DNA from: Sphingobacterium sp. B16(2022)
Lineage (GTDB): Bacteria; Bacteroidota; Bacteroidia; Sphingobacteriales; Sphingobacteriaceae
Assembly: GCF_012030425.1 (NCBI RefSeq)
Contig: NZ_JAAUVN010000003.1
Location: 558,001-622,000, forward strand
Direction: 5' to 3'
DNA length: 64,000 nt
Part shown: piece after piece, positions 17,500-25,768 of the stretch
Layout of the letters: every line of letters starts with the position of its first letter
Numbering within the stretch: position 1 is the first letter of the stretch
Notes under the pieces: model-generated
Database searches by the model: none
Seen by the model: only the letters and a program-made list of their open reading frames with translations
What the model was told of the DNA's origin: nothing
Position numbers and translations under genes: made by a program

Positions 17500-18456
17500 T
17501 CAAACCGATGTCGTCTCCTTTCCCACATTCCTATACACGAGCAAAGCTGCCGCCAAATCTTCAATTGCCAATCCCGCCGATTTAAATAAAGTGATTTCAT
17601 CTGATGATGATCTTCCCATAATTTCACCGCAACAAAGTTCTTTGATATCACCTTTTATACTTGAAGGATCCAGTACACCGGTTGCAATGGGGATCGCAAG
17701 TTCTCCTGTCTCGTGGAGCGCTCCCGCGCGCGAATCCACAAAAATGCTACTTTTAAGAATGGCGCTATCATCTACTTCACGCGTTTTAGGCGTATGTGAT
17801 CCAATCAGATCCAAGTGTGTTCCAACCTTAATCCATTCCCCGTTTATCAAAGGTTCATGACTAAGCGTCGCACAGGAGATCACATCTGCCCTACGCACAG
17901 CCTCTTCCAGCTTATCGGCATACGCAACATTAAGAAATCCCGCCTGCTGTAAGTTCAATACCAGATCTCCACCTTTCGATTCGTTTCTTGTCCAGATCAA
18001 AATTTGGTCATACGCACGCACAGCCGAATGCGCTTGCACAAGATGTTGCGCAACTTTCCCTCCTCCGACAATCAGTAAGATTTTTGAATCATCTCGAGCT
18101 AAATAAGAAGCCGCTAAAGCAGAAGTACAGGCTGTTCTTCGGGAAGTCAACCCTGCCGCATCCATCTGTGCCAAAGGTTTTCCAGTGACCGCATCCAACA
18201 ACGTATACAAGGCATGAATAGCCGGGAGGTTTTTTCTGTGATTCTCGGGAGCGACAACAACCTGCTTGATTCCGATATAATTGTCCGTCCACGAAGGCAT
18301 CAAAATAAGCGTATTTTCAATTCCCTCAGCATTTTGATAAAAGTGATGGTGCCGAACAGGCATCGTAAATGACGATTGAAAAATCTCGCGCAGCGCTTCG
18401 ATCAATTTATCATATTTAAGTATAGCATCAATCGTTTCTTTATCAATAATTTTCAT
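17500..18456 (-). CDS. Ornithine cyclodeaminase / mu-crystallin family protein
   Basis: A 318-residue NAD(P)-binding enzyme. The start at 18456 (MKIIDKETIDAIL) is chosen because the family normally begins there; the upstream extension is unlike the family. The Rossmann motif is ILLIVGGGKVAQHLV, and substrate-side features include the TSRRTACTSALAASYLA segment and DLIGSHTPKTREVDD. Members include ornithine and lysine cyclodeaminases and delta1-pyrroline-2-carboxylate reductases that act in 3-hydroxyproline and D-proline breakdown. The last activity would fit the hydroxyproline genes 14 kb away, but motif reading cannot separate these activities. Confidence 0.85.
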   Translation of the reverse strand: MKIIDKETIDAILKYDKLIEALREIFQSSFTMPVRHHHFYQNAEGIENTLILMPSWTDNYIGIKQVVVAPENHRKNLPAIHALYTLLDAVTGKPLAQMDAAGLTSRRTACTSALAASYLARDDSKILLIVGGGKVAQHLVQAHSAVRAYDQILIWTRNESKGGDLVLNLQQAGFLNVAYADKLEEAVRRADVISCATLSHEPLINGEWIKVGTHLDLIGSHTPKTREVDDSAILKSSIFVDSRAGALHETGELAIPIATGVLDPSSIKGDIKELCCGEIMGRSSSDEITLFKSAGLAIEDLAAALLVYRNVGKETTSV

Positions 18457-18680
18457 ATGTTCAACAGCATTTGGTAAAACCATAAACATAACTAAAAATA
18501 AGGAAGTCCTATCCTTATAAACTACCTTTTCATGACCGTTTTTTACCCTAAGTGTCGCATGTGTTGACCAGACACATGCGACGCTTTGGATATATATCCA
18601 CTCTCCATAATCTTTCACCTTAAATAAAGGAGATGATCAGGCCATATAATGCCCCCAAAAAGCCATCACGAACAGCATAG

Positions 18681-20048
18681 CTACAGCATTTTTGCATCAA
18701 CTGTCGCACCCTTTAATTTAATCGCGTAAGGCCACTGCTCATCATTTTCATCTTTTCCATCCACAATATGAACCCTATGTTCCTGCGGAGCACCACTCAC
18801 GACCAACCAGAGATATGCTGTATTTTCAGGAACTGAAAAATTAGCCTTTCCAGTCTTGGCATTCAAGACATCGCCATACACTCGCGTTCCATCTCCTTTT
18901 TGCGCAACAAAACCATAACGCCAGCCCGCATTTTCTAGATTGATAGACCGATACCCATCTACACCAGCTATACCTTTAAAATCCAGTCCCACAGTTGTTC
19001 CAGGTAAAAATGAGGCCAACTTGATACCATTATACCCGTAATTTTGTGGCGCATGGCTCGCCGCAATTTGCATCCAGCCATCTTCCGCAACTACTAATTT
19101 TGTTGTATGTTGATTGGCATAAGGTTTCGCAACTTCCAAGATGCGAGGTAGATCCCAGGTGATAAATTTTCTACTCGCATCAAAAATTTCATCATTAAAT
19201 GCTTTTTGATCCGTATTCGTCAATCTTTTATATACCCTGACCGGATCTTCACCAGGAACTGCTTCACGCCATAGGCGTCCCATAAAGTCCGTCCCCCATT
19301 TTGCAGACCAATATTCTAGTATCTGTGCTGCATGATACATATTGGTTTCATGCAAGAATGCATAGTGCGTTTTCTCCATGTAGCTATTCAAATGATAATT
19401 TTCAAAGGTCATCCATTCAGGATAAACTTGCCACAGTAAGTATTGCGCAGTCATTTCAAAAATGGAATGTCCTTGACTCCCTTCTACGGGTGAGGAGAAT
19501 GCCCAATTGCCATCACATTTGGCCAAATATTGAAAGCAATGTCCCATCTCATGGGCTACAGCACCAAAAGGCTTATGCTGAATACGAAGAGAAGAGGCCC
19601 ACATGACACCGACAGAATCTGCCGCTCCACCGCCAAAAGCTGTTCCCTCATCACCTCCAATAACAAAGAAAAGCAGCTTATACTGGTCCGATAATGAATT
19701 ACCGCGTTGCACCATTTTGGTCACATCGAGATAGTGGCTATAAAAACGTTCGCACTCCTGCAAAATAGCCTCAGGATCAAACCGCTTTGACGCTAGCGTA
19801 TGGTCTTGTGGACGCTCTCCATATTCCTTCGCCCAAAATATGGCTATATTCTCAGATTCCATCTTTCGATGATGGCTAAATTCACTCTCCTTACTATTGT
19901 AATCATTGTTTTTTGGAACACGATATATCTGAGCAGGCAAGTAAAGTTCCTTTTCCTTGACAACCGGATCATGAGGTCGCGAACAAGCCTGATGTGCAAA
20001 AAGCACGCTCCCCATTAACACGAGGTAAAAAATTAATCTTGATTGCAT
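18681..20048 (-). CDS. Lipoprotein with zinc-metallopeptidase motif HEMGH (possibly DUF6055 family)
   Basis: A 455-residue lipoprotein: the signal peptide ends in a lipobox-like AHQAC with Cys22 as probable lipid site. His166-Glu167-x-x-His170 (AVAHEMGHCFQYL) is a zinc-binding metallopeptidase signature; the fuller domain runs from about 60 to 320, and the C-terminal 130 residues are beta-rich with a DGWMQIAASH start, perhaps a binding module. It resembles proteins grouped as DUF6055, whose activity is unknown, but I hold that assignment loosely. In a locus with glycan-active enzymes and hydroxyproline catabolism, a protease acting on glycoproteins is attractive but unproven. Confidence 0.7.
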   Translation of the reverse strand: MQSRLIFYLVLMGSVLFAHQACSRPHDPVVKEKELYLPAQIYRVPKNNDYNSKESEFSHHRKMESENIAIFWAKEYGERPQDHTLASKRFDPEAILQECERFYSHYLDVTKMVQRGNSLSDQYKLLFFVIGGDEGTAFGGGAADSVGVMWASSLRIQHKPFGAVAHEMGHCFQYLAKCDGNWAFSSPVEGSQGHSIFEMTAQYLLWQVYPEWMTFENYHLNSYMEKTHYAFLHETNMYHAAQILEYWSAKWGTDFMGRLWREAVPGEDPVRVYKRLTNTDQKAFNDEIFDASRKFITWDLPRILEVAKPYANQHTTKLVVAEDGWMQIAASHAPQNYGYNGIKLASFLPGTTVGLDFKGIAGVDGYRSINLENAGWRYGFVAQKGDGTRVYGDVLNAKTGKANFSVPENTAYLWLVVSGAPQEHRVHIVDGKDENDEQWPYAIKLKGATVDAKML

Positions 20049-20142
20049 TTTGTATCCTATTTTAATATATACTTTTTAAAAATGATCCAGTCGACAAAGC
20101 AACTGGATTTTTAGCTTTAAACCTGCTATATACGTATTTATA

Positions 20143-20160
20143 GTCCCGCCGTAGGCGGAC
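20143..20160. repeat. GC-rich inverted repeat GTCC(C)GCC-GTA-GGCGGAC
   Basis: A compact palindrome with a 7-bp stem, one bulged C and a 3-nt loop, in a stretch that is otherwise AT-rich. It borders the decayed SusC fragment and may be a terminator or a leftover of the rearrangement that truncated it. Confidence 0.4.
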
Positions 20161-20230
20161 CAGATGAATTTATAGCGGTCACATTTGTCAGTCTCTTGGC
20201 TTTGCTACCATCGTAAACTCTCCTATGCTA

Positions 20231-20385
20231 TTAGTTTGCGCACTTATTTGCGTGGACAAATTTCTCAGCGTAGCTCCCCTCCATTACACTTCCCGAAACA
20301 TCCCGAACGACGCCTGTTACCTGTTGAGCAAATAAATCAAACGAAAGGAGAACCACGAGGACTAATAAAATACCTGCGTTTTCAC
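20231..20385 (-). pseudogene. Decayed 5' fragment of a SusC-like receptor gene
   Basis: On the minus strand this region reads as the start of a SusC/TonB-dependent receptor: a GTG-AAA-ACG start at 20385, then after a frame change a signal peptide and first domain, LVLVVLLSFDLFAQQVTG followed by VVRDVSGSVMEG, the usual opening of the carboxypeptidase-regulatory domain. Homology stops after about 37 codons near 20276 and the frame ends at TAA 20231. Thus there is a frame disruption near the start and a large truncation. No complete SusC follows on this strand. It points to loss or relocation of a receptor gene at this site. Confidence 0.7.
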
Positions 20386-20931
20386 AAATTAATTAATTTG
20401 GTTAATAAAAATTAGTTGTTAATTAGATAGTCGAAGATAAAGTAGAATCAGGTCCAAATTCAATCCGAATTTAACCAATCACACTTCAATTGTGACCAAA
20501 AGTTCAGATTTAGCTTTATTTAACACAACAACTCTCCACATATACACAGCTATGTTGTTAATCCTGCACTTCATTTAAGTAAGATTATCTCTAAAGTAAT
20601 CGCAAAATACACGGAACACCAAAATCAATGCAGGATTTATTCAAAGTGAACATAATTAAGAAGTCCAGACAGACCATATAAGAGTTAAATACTTTCTCAT
20701 ATCGAAAATTTTAAAATTTTTACAATTCTTTGAAGGAGACTAGTAGCTAAAAGTTCTTCGAAATATCAAAATCCGAGCACCTCTTGTTAAAATATGATCC
20801 AATTAAACTGCGTCAAGAGATTATTTTTGTTTAAACCAACTGTTACAAACAGACTATAAGTCCTTTAAATGTCTTTTTAACGAAAATTCATTAATGGGAA
20901 TCACAAATTATCACCAAACAAATAAACAATT
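20386..20931. other. Gene-free region upstream of the first SusC/SusD pair
   Basis: AT-rich DNA with no credible gene. It should carry the promoter and leader for the SusC gene beginning at 20932. No convincing TTTG/TAnnTTTG pair or operator was found by eye. The length (over 540 bp) leaves room for a long regulatory leader, as is common in front of SusC genes. Confidence 0.4.
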
Positions 20932-23900
20932 ATGAAATTTCTAAAAGTATGGCTCAGTTGCTGTCTTGTGTTATTGGGTCTGGCAGGGACTGCACAACAA
21001 AACAAAACCCTTAATGCTATTGTACTTACGGATAACGGAAGTCCAATAGCGGGAGCTTCTATTCTGTTAAAAAAAACGGGGAAAGGTACCTCGACTAATC
21101 AAGACGGTAAATTTACCATTAGCTACAGCACAAGTGATACCTTGATAATTTCAAGTCTTAATTATACTTCAAAACAAGTGCACCTACATGGGCAAACCAA
21201 TTTGCAGATCACTTTACAAGAAAAATCTCAACAAGTGGATGAAGTTGTTGTCGTTGGTTATGGTACGCAGCGAAAAGCTACGCTAACAGGTTCAGTCACA
21301 CAGATTAATGCTAACGAAATTAACGAGAGTAAATCTCCTAATATTGCCAATTCATTGGCAGGACGTATGCCTGGACTTGTGGTCAATAACCGTAGTGGTG
21401 AACCAGGTGCTGATGGCTCTTCTATTCTAATAAGAGGATCAGGAACTACCGGAAATAATGCTCCTCTAATCGTGATAGACGGAGTGGCCAACAGAGGTGG
21501 CTTTGAAAGATTAAATCCAACAGATATAGAAAGTATCACGGTTTTAAAAGATGCGTCCGCAGCTATATATGGAGCGCAAGCGGCCAATGGTGTCATCCTG
21601 GTCACGACAAAAAGAGGGGGTACAGGAAAGCCTACCATTAATTATGCGGGGTCTTTTGGTCTTTCTGAACCAACACGTGTCCCTAAATTGGTCAATTCTT
21701 ACGATTATGCTTTATTTAGAAATGAAAAAGATATCCGTCAAGGTCAGGGGAATGTGACTTATACACCGGAACAAATTCAAAAATTCAAAGACCAATCCGA
21801 TCCCATCAGTTATCCCAATACGGATTGGTATAGTGAAGTGCTAAAACCATTAACTCCGCAAACCCAACATTCACTTTCCATTTCGGGAGGGTCAGAAAAA
21901 ATAAAATATTTCGTATCGGGAGCATACCTCTATCAAGATGCATTTTATAAAAAAAGTGCAACAAATTATAATCAGTACAATCTGCGTTCTAATATTGACG
22001 CACAGATCACGGACAATTTCAAATTAGGTTTAGATATCGTTGGCCGAAAAGAAGATCGCAATAATCCACCCACTGGAGCAGATGGTATTTTCCTATCCAT
22101 ATTAGGGTCCTATCCTGGATTAGCGCCATTTTATCCAAACGGACTTCCTGTTGCAGGTATCGAAGGTCCAAACCCACTACAGATGGCTCAAGGATATAAC
22201 GGATACTTAAGAAAAAGAAATAATAGCATACAGACGACAATCAACGGAGAGCTTAAGCTTCCTTATATTACCAAAGGTCTTTCGCTACTGGGGTTTGCTG
22301 CATTTGACTTCACATTTTACAATGAAAAATCATTTACCAAACCTTTTGACCTATACCGCTATAACAGTACAACCGACACGTACAATAATGTGCGAACCCT
22401 CCTATTGGGAGATCCTAGTATTTCGCAAAGCTATGGCGATAGTAATTTAAAAACCTTTCACCTACGACTCAATTATAACCGTCAATTTGGTCAACATGAC
22501 GTAAGTGCATTTGTGGCTGCTGAACAAAGTGATTACTACAATGAAGGTATTTTTGCAAACAGACAAGGTTTAGTGAGTAGTCAAATCGACCAACTTTTTG
22601 CTTTTTTCTATGACGTGACCAGACAAGGCAATGGAAGCACTGCTGATCAAAATGCCCGACGCAATTACTTCGGTCGTCTCAATTACGCTTACGCAAATAA
22701 ATATCTTGCGGAATTTGTCTTCCGTCGTGATGGATCATTTAATTTTCCTCCAGGAAGACAATATGGCAATTTTCCGGGCCTTTCTCTAGGATGGCGTTTA
22801 GGTGAAGAAAAATTCATCAAAGATAATTTCTCTTTTGTCACCGAACTTAAATTAAGAGCATCCATAAGCCGTTTAGGAAATGACCGCATTAATCAATACC
22901 AATTTCTAACCCGTTATACGGTAGCACAGGATTACAACCGCTATTATCTTGGTGATGGTGAAAATCCGGGTTATGCACCAGGATTAATGCCTGGCGTAGC
23001 ACCTAACCCAAATATCACATGGGAAGTAGAGGAAATGAAAAATGTGGCATTAGAAGGATCTTTTTTCAATAATAAACTTGATTTTTCAGCAGAATACTTT
23101 TGGGCAAAAAGAGATCACTTACTTGCTAAAAGAAATGTATCAGTACCCCATACCACCGGACTTCAATTACCGGATGAAAATATCGGCCGGGTAGACCGAA
23201 AAGGGATCGAACTAACCTTAGGTACAAAAGGATCGATTCAAGATTTCAAATATTTTGTTAACGCAAACATGACTCGAACCTGGAGTAAAATCGTTTTTAT
23301 CGATGAATCACCAAATGTCTTAGAATGGCAAAAACAACAGGGATATCAATTGGGATCTTGGTTGGTATACCGTACAGACGGTTTATTTCGTACGCAGGAA
23401 GAACTCGATAATACCACCGCCAAACTCCCAGGAAGCCAAGTTGGAGACATCCGATACCTGGATATCAACAATGATGGTGTCATCAATGCGAATGATCAGG
23501 AACGAATCTACGAGTCCCCTACACCATTATTGGTTTATGGATTACGGATGGGCGGAAGCTATAAAAACCTAAGCTTTAGCATGCTATGGCAAGGACAGGC
23601 CAAAGCCAAGCAGATCATCCTGCCTCAAGCCAACAATGGCGAGTTTATCCCGCCTCAATGGTTATACGAAGATCGTTGGACACCCGAAAATCCCAATGCG
23701 AAATATCCGGGAGCTTTTGATCGGACATATAATATCAATAACAGAGCTTCCGATTTTTGGTTACAGGACATGTCCTTTTTCAAACTTAAAACAGTAGAAG
23801 TTGGCTATACCTTTTCAGGAGAAAAGCTGGAGAAATCTGGCATTAAAAATCTTCGCTTATACCTCAATGGTTTTAACATGTTTAGTTTTGATAAGGTGAA

Positions 23901-23988
23901 GCACTATGACCCAGAAACAGTTTCTTACACCGGTGCTTATTATCCACAAACAAGAATTTATACCGTCGGTGTCAATCTGAGCTTTTAG
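20932..23988 (+). CDS. SusC/RagA-family TonB-dependent outer-membrane transporter
   Basis: A 1018-residue receptor. After a signal peptide (about 1-21) comes the carboxypeptidase-regulatory-like domain (about 27-100; GSPIAGASILLKKTGKGT then TNQDGKFTI), a TonB box region QQVDEVVVVGYGTQ (about 100-112), the plug domain (about 115-230, with NAPLIVIDGVANRGG and ASAAIYGAQAANGVILVTTK) and a 22-strand-type barrel ending RIYTVGVNLSF. It imports oligosaccharides too large for porins, energised by TonB. It is followed by its SusD partner after 57 bp. The substrate is not readable; neighbouring GH43 and GH127/146 enzymes suggest arabinose-containing glycans. Confidence 0.95.
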   Translation: MKFLKVWLSCCLVLLGLAGTAQQNKTLNAIVLTDNGSPIAGASILLKKTGKGTSTNQDGKFTISYSTSDTLIISSLNYTSKQVHLHGQTNLQITLQEKSQQVDEVVVVGYGTQRKATLTGSVTQINANEINESKSPNIANSLAGRMPGLVVNNRSGEPGADGSSILIRGSGTTGNNAPLIVIDGVANRGGFERLNPTDIESITVLKDASAAIYGAQAANGVILVTTKRGGTGKPTINYAGSFGLSEPTRVPKLVNSYDYALFRNEKDIRQGQGNVTYTPEQIQKFKDQSDPISYPNTDWYSEVLKPLTPQTQHSLSISGGSEKIKYFVSGAYLYQDAFYKKSATNYNQYNLRSNIDAQITDNFKLGLDIVGRKEDRNNPPTGADGIFLSILGSYPGLAPFYPNGLPVAGIEGPNPLQMAQGYNGYLRKRNNSIQTTINGELKLPYITKGLSLLGFAAFDFTFYNEKSFTKPFDLYRYNSTTDTYNNVRTLLLGDPSISQSYGDSNLKTFHLRLNYNRQFGQHDVSAFVAAEQSDYYNEGIFANRQGLVSSQIDQLFAFFYDVTRQGNGSTADQNARRNYFGRLNYAYANKYLAEFVFRRDGSFNFPPGRQYGNFPGLSLGWRLGEEKFIKDNFSFVTELKLRASISRLGNDRINQYQFLTRYTVAQDYNRYYLGDGENPGYAPGLMPGVAPNPNITWEVEEMKNVALEGSFFNNKLDFSAEYFWAKRDHLLAKRNVSVPHTTGLQLPDENIGRVDRKGIELTLGTKGSIQDFKYFVNANMTRTWSKIVFIDESPNVLEWQKQQGYQLGSWLVYRTDGLFRTQEELDNTTAKLPGSQVGDIRYLDINNDGVINANDQERIYESPTPLLVYGLRMGGSYKNLSFSMLWQGQAKAKQIILPQANNGEFIPPQWLYEDRWTPENPNAKYPGAFDRTYNINNRASDFWLQDMSFFKLKTVEVGYTFSGEKLEKSGIKNLRLYLNGFNMFSFDKVKHYDPETVSYTGAYYPQTRIYTVGVNLSF

Positions 23989-24045
23989 GCCAGTATTATG
24001 ATCACTTAAAAACAGCACAATTCTTTAAAAATAGAGCTTTATATT

Positions 24046-25689
24046 ATGAAAAAAATATTTCCACTTCTTATACTTGCTGGGCTAGCATTTACGCAGGTTT
24101 CTTGCGAAAAAGATTTCCTAGATAAAAAACCGTTAGACTCCTACTCCGACGCGGATGTATGGCAAGATTTGAATCTTGTCGAAGCTTATGTTAATAGTCG
24201 CTATACCTTATTACCATTTCTAGAGGCACAGGGCGTACAAAAAGCATACTTTATGTCGGGAGCATCGGATGAAGGTAATTCAAAACATTCCTATGGCAAT
24301 GAACGTGCACTGGAGCTCGGACAAATGGATCCTGATAACCCAGTGTACAGTTTTTGGCAACAAAACTATCAGGAAATTAGAAATCTGAATATTTTTTTAA
24401 GCCGTATCGCGGCTGTTCCTGCAGAAGGATCAGCTGCTGAGGCACAGAAAAACCGCTTAATAGGAGAGGTACATTTCTTACGCGCATATGCTTATTTTGA
24501 CTTAGCAAGACATTATGGCGGCGTACCCCTTATCGAAAAAGTATATGGCCTCAATGAAGAGTCTTTTGAGGTCAAAAGAAATACGTTTGATGAATGCGTC
24601 ACCTTTATCTTGACCGATATTGAAAAAGCAATTGCCTTACTTCCGGCAACCTATAAGGAGGAAACCAAAAGTATTGGCAGGGCCACTTCAACTGCGGCCT
24701 ATGCATTGAAAGCTAGAACACTCTTATATGCAGCAAGCCCATTACACAATACCAGTAATGACAAAGGAAAATGGACTACGGCTTCAATAGCGACAAAAGA
24801 AGCAATCGATTTTGCCGAAAACAATGGATTTGCATTATATCAGAACAGCGACTACAAAAAGGTTTTTACAGACAAAAGAAATAGCGAAGTGCTATTTGAT
24901 TACAACTTTAGCAATGTCCCAGGTGCAGGTTTAGATATTGTCTGCCAACCCAACAGCTATGGCGGATGGAGTGTTTATACCCCATCTCAAACCATGGTAA
25001 ATGCATTTGAATTAACAAACGGGAAATTACCTGAAGATCCGACTTCTGGATACGACAGTCAGAATCCTTATGTAAACCGTGACCCTAGATTCTATGCCAA
25101 CATCCTTTATAATGGCGCTTCTTTTCGAGGGACCGCCGTTGAAATATTTGCTGGAGGAAAAGACAGCCAACAAGGCGATCAAGGTTGGAATGCTACGGAA
25201 ACTGGATACCACTGGCGAAAGTATATGAGTGAAACGATCCGATTTGGATCTGAGGGCAGTAATCAAAACTGGATTATCTTTAGATTAGCTGAACTATACC
25301 TTAATTATGCGGAAACATTACAAGAATTAGGACAAGATGATTTGGCAAGACAATACATCAATAAAATAAGAAATCGTCAAAGCGTCAAAATGCCCAATCT
25401 CACAGAATCTGGAGAAGCCTTAAAAAAACGTATACGAGGTGAAAGACAGGTAGAACTTTGTTTTGAAAGCCATCGAATATATGATGTACGAAGATGGAAG
25501 ATCGCCATGGAAACTGAAAATAAACCGTTGATGGGTGTGAACGTGGTTAAAAATAATGACGGTAGTTTTACCTACACGCCAAAACTAGTCCGCAACAGAG
25601 TGTTTAAAGAAGCTTATTATTTATTCCCAATCTCTAGAGCTGAGACTAATAGAAATCCATTATTAATACAAAACCAAGGATATAATTAA
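24046..25689 (+). CDS. SusD/RagB-family surface glycan-binding lipoprotein
   Basis: A 547-residue lipoprotein: MKKIFPLLILAGLAFTQVSC gives lipidation at Cys20, followed by EKDFLDKKPLD, with the charged residues typical of Bacteroidota surface-export signals. Helical repeats of the SusD fold follow: LIGEVHFLRAYAYFDLARHYGGVPLI around residue 145-170 and the C-terminal GERQVELCFESHRIYDVRRWK (about 465-490), the most conserved SusD motif. It should form the lid on the SusC partner encoded upstream. An efficient bidirectional terminator follows. Confidence 0.95.
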   Translation: MKKIFPLLILAGLAFTQVSCEKDFLDKKPLDSYSDADVWQDLNLVEAYVNSRYTLLPFLEAQGVQKAYFMSGASDEGNSKHSYGNERALELGQMDPDNPVYSFWQQNYQEIRNLNIFLSRIAAVPAEGSAAEAQKNRLIGEVHFLRAYAYFDLARHYGGVPLIEKVYGLNEESFEVKRNTFDECVTFILTDIEKAIALLPATYKEETKSIGRATSTAAYALKARTLLYAASPLHNTSNDKGKWTTASIATKEAIDFAENNGFALYQNSDYKKVFTDKRNSEVLFDYNFSNVPGAGLDIVCQPNSYGGWSVYTPSQTMVNAFELTNGKLPEDPTSGYDSQNPYVNRDPRFYANILYNGASFRGTAVEIFAGGKDSQQGDQGWNATETGYHWRKYMSETIRFGSEGSNQNWIIFRLAELYLNYAETLQELGQDDLARQYINKIRNRQSVKMPNLTESGEALKKRIRGERQVELCFESHRIYDVRRWKIAMETENKPLMGVNVVKNNDGSFTYTPKLVRNRVFKEAYYLFPISRAETNRNPLLIQNQGYN

Positions 25690-25713
25690 TCTTTATTGGA
25701 TGATAATCAAATA

Positions 25714-25749
25714 AAAAAAGCCGTGATCTCAATTGATCACGGCTTTTTT
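25714..25749. terminator. Bidirectional rho-independent terminator between SusD and the GH43 gene
   Basis: AAAAAAGCCGTGATC (25714-25728) pairs perfectly with GATCACGGCTTTTTT (25735-25749) around a 6-nt loop. With A- and T-runs on both flanks it works on both strands: for the plus-strand SusD gene (stop 25689) and the minus-strand GH43 gene (stop 25769). Confidence 0.92.
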
Positions 25750-25768
25750 ACTGCATCATTTTTAGCTA

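Noticed and set aside
18457..18618. N-terminal extension of the ornithine-cyclodeaminase-family protein
   Set aside because: No family similarity; the MKIIDKET start matches the family.
20185..20415. 76-residue plus-strand frame before the first SusC
   Set aside because: It is the opposite strand of the decayed SusC fragment; no own family pattern.
20932..25689. Starch utilisation as the role of the first SusC/SusD pair
   Set aside because: No amylase-type (GH13, GH97) enzyme is nearby; the neighbours are GH43 and GH127/146-type.
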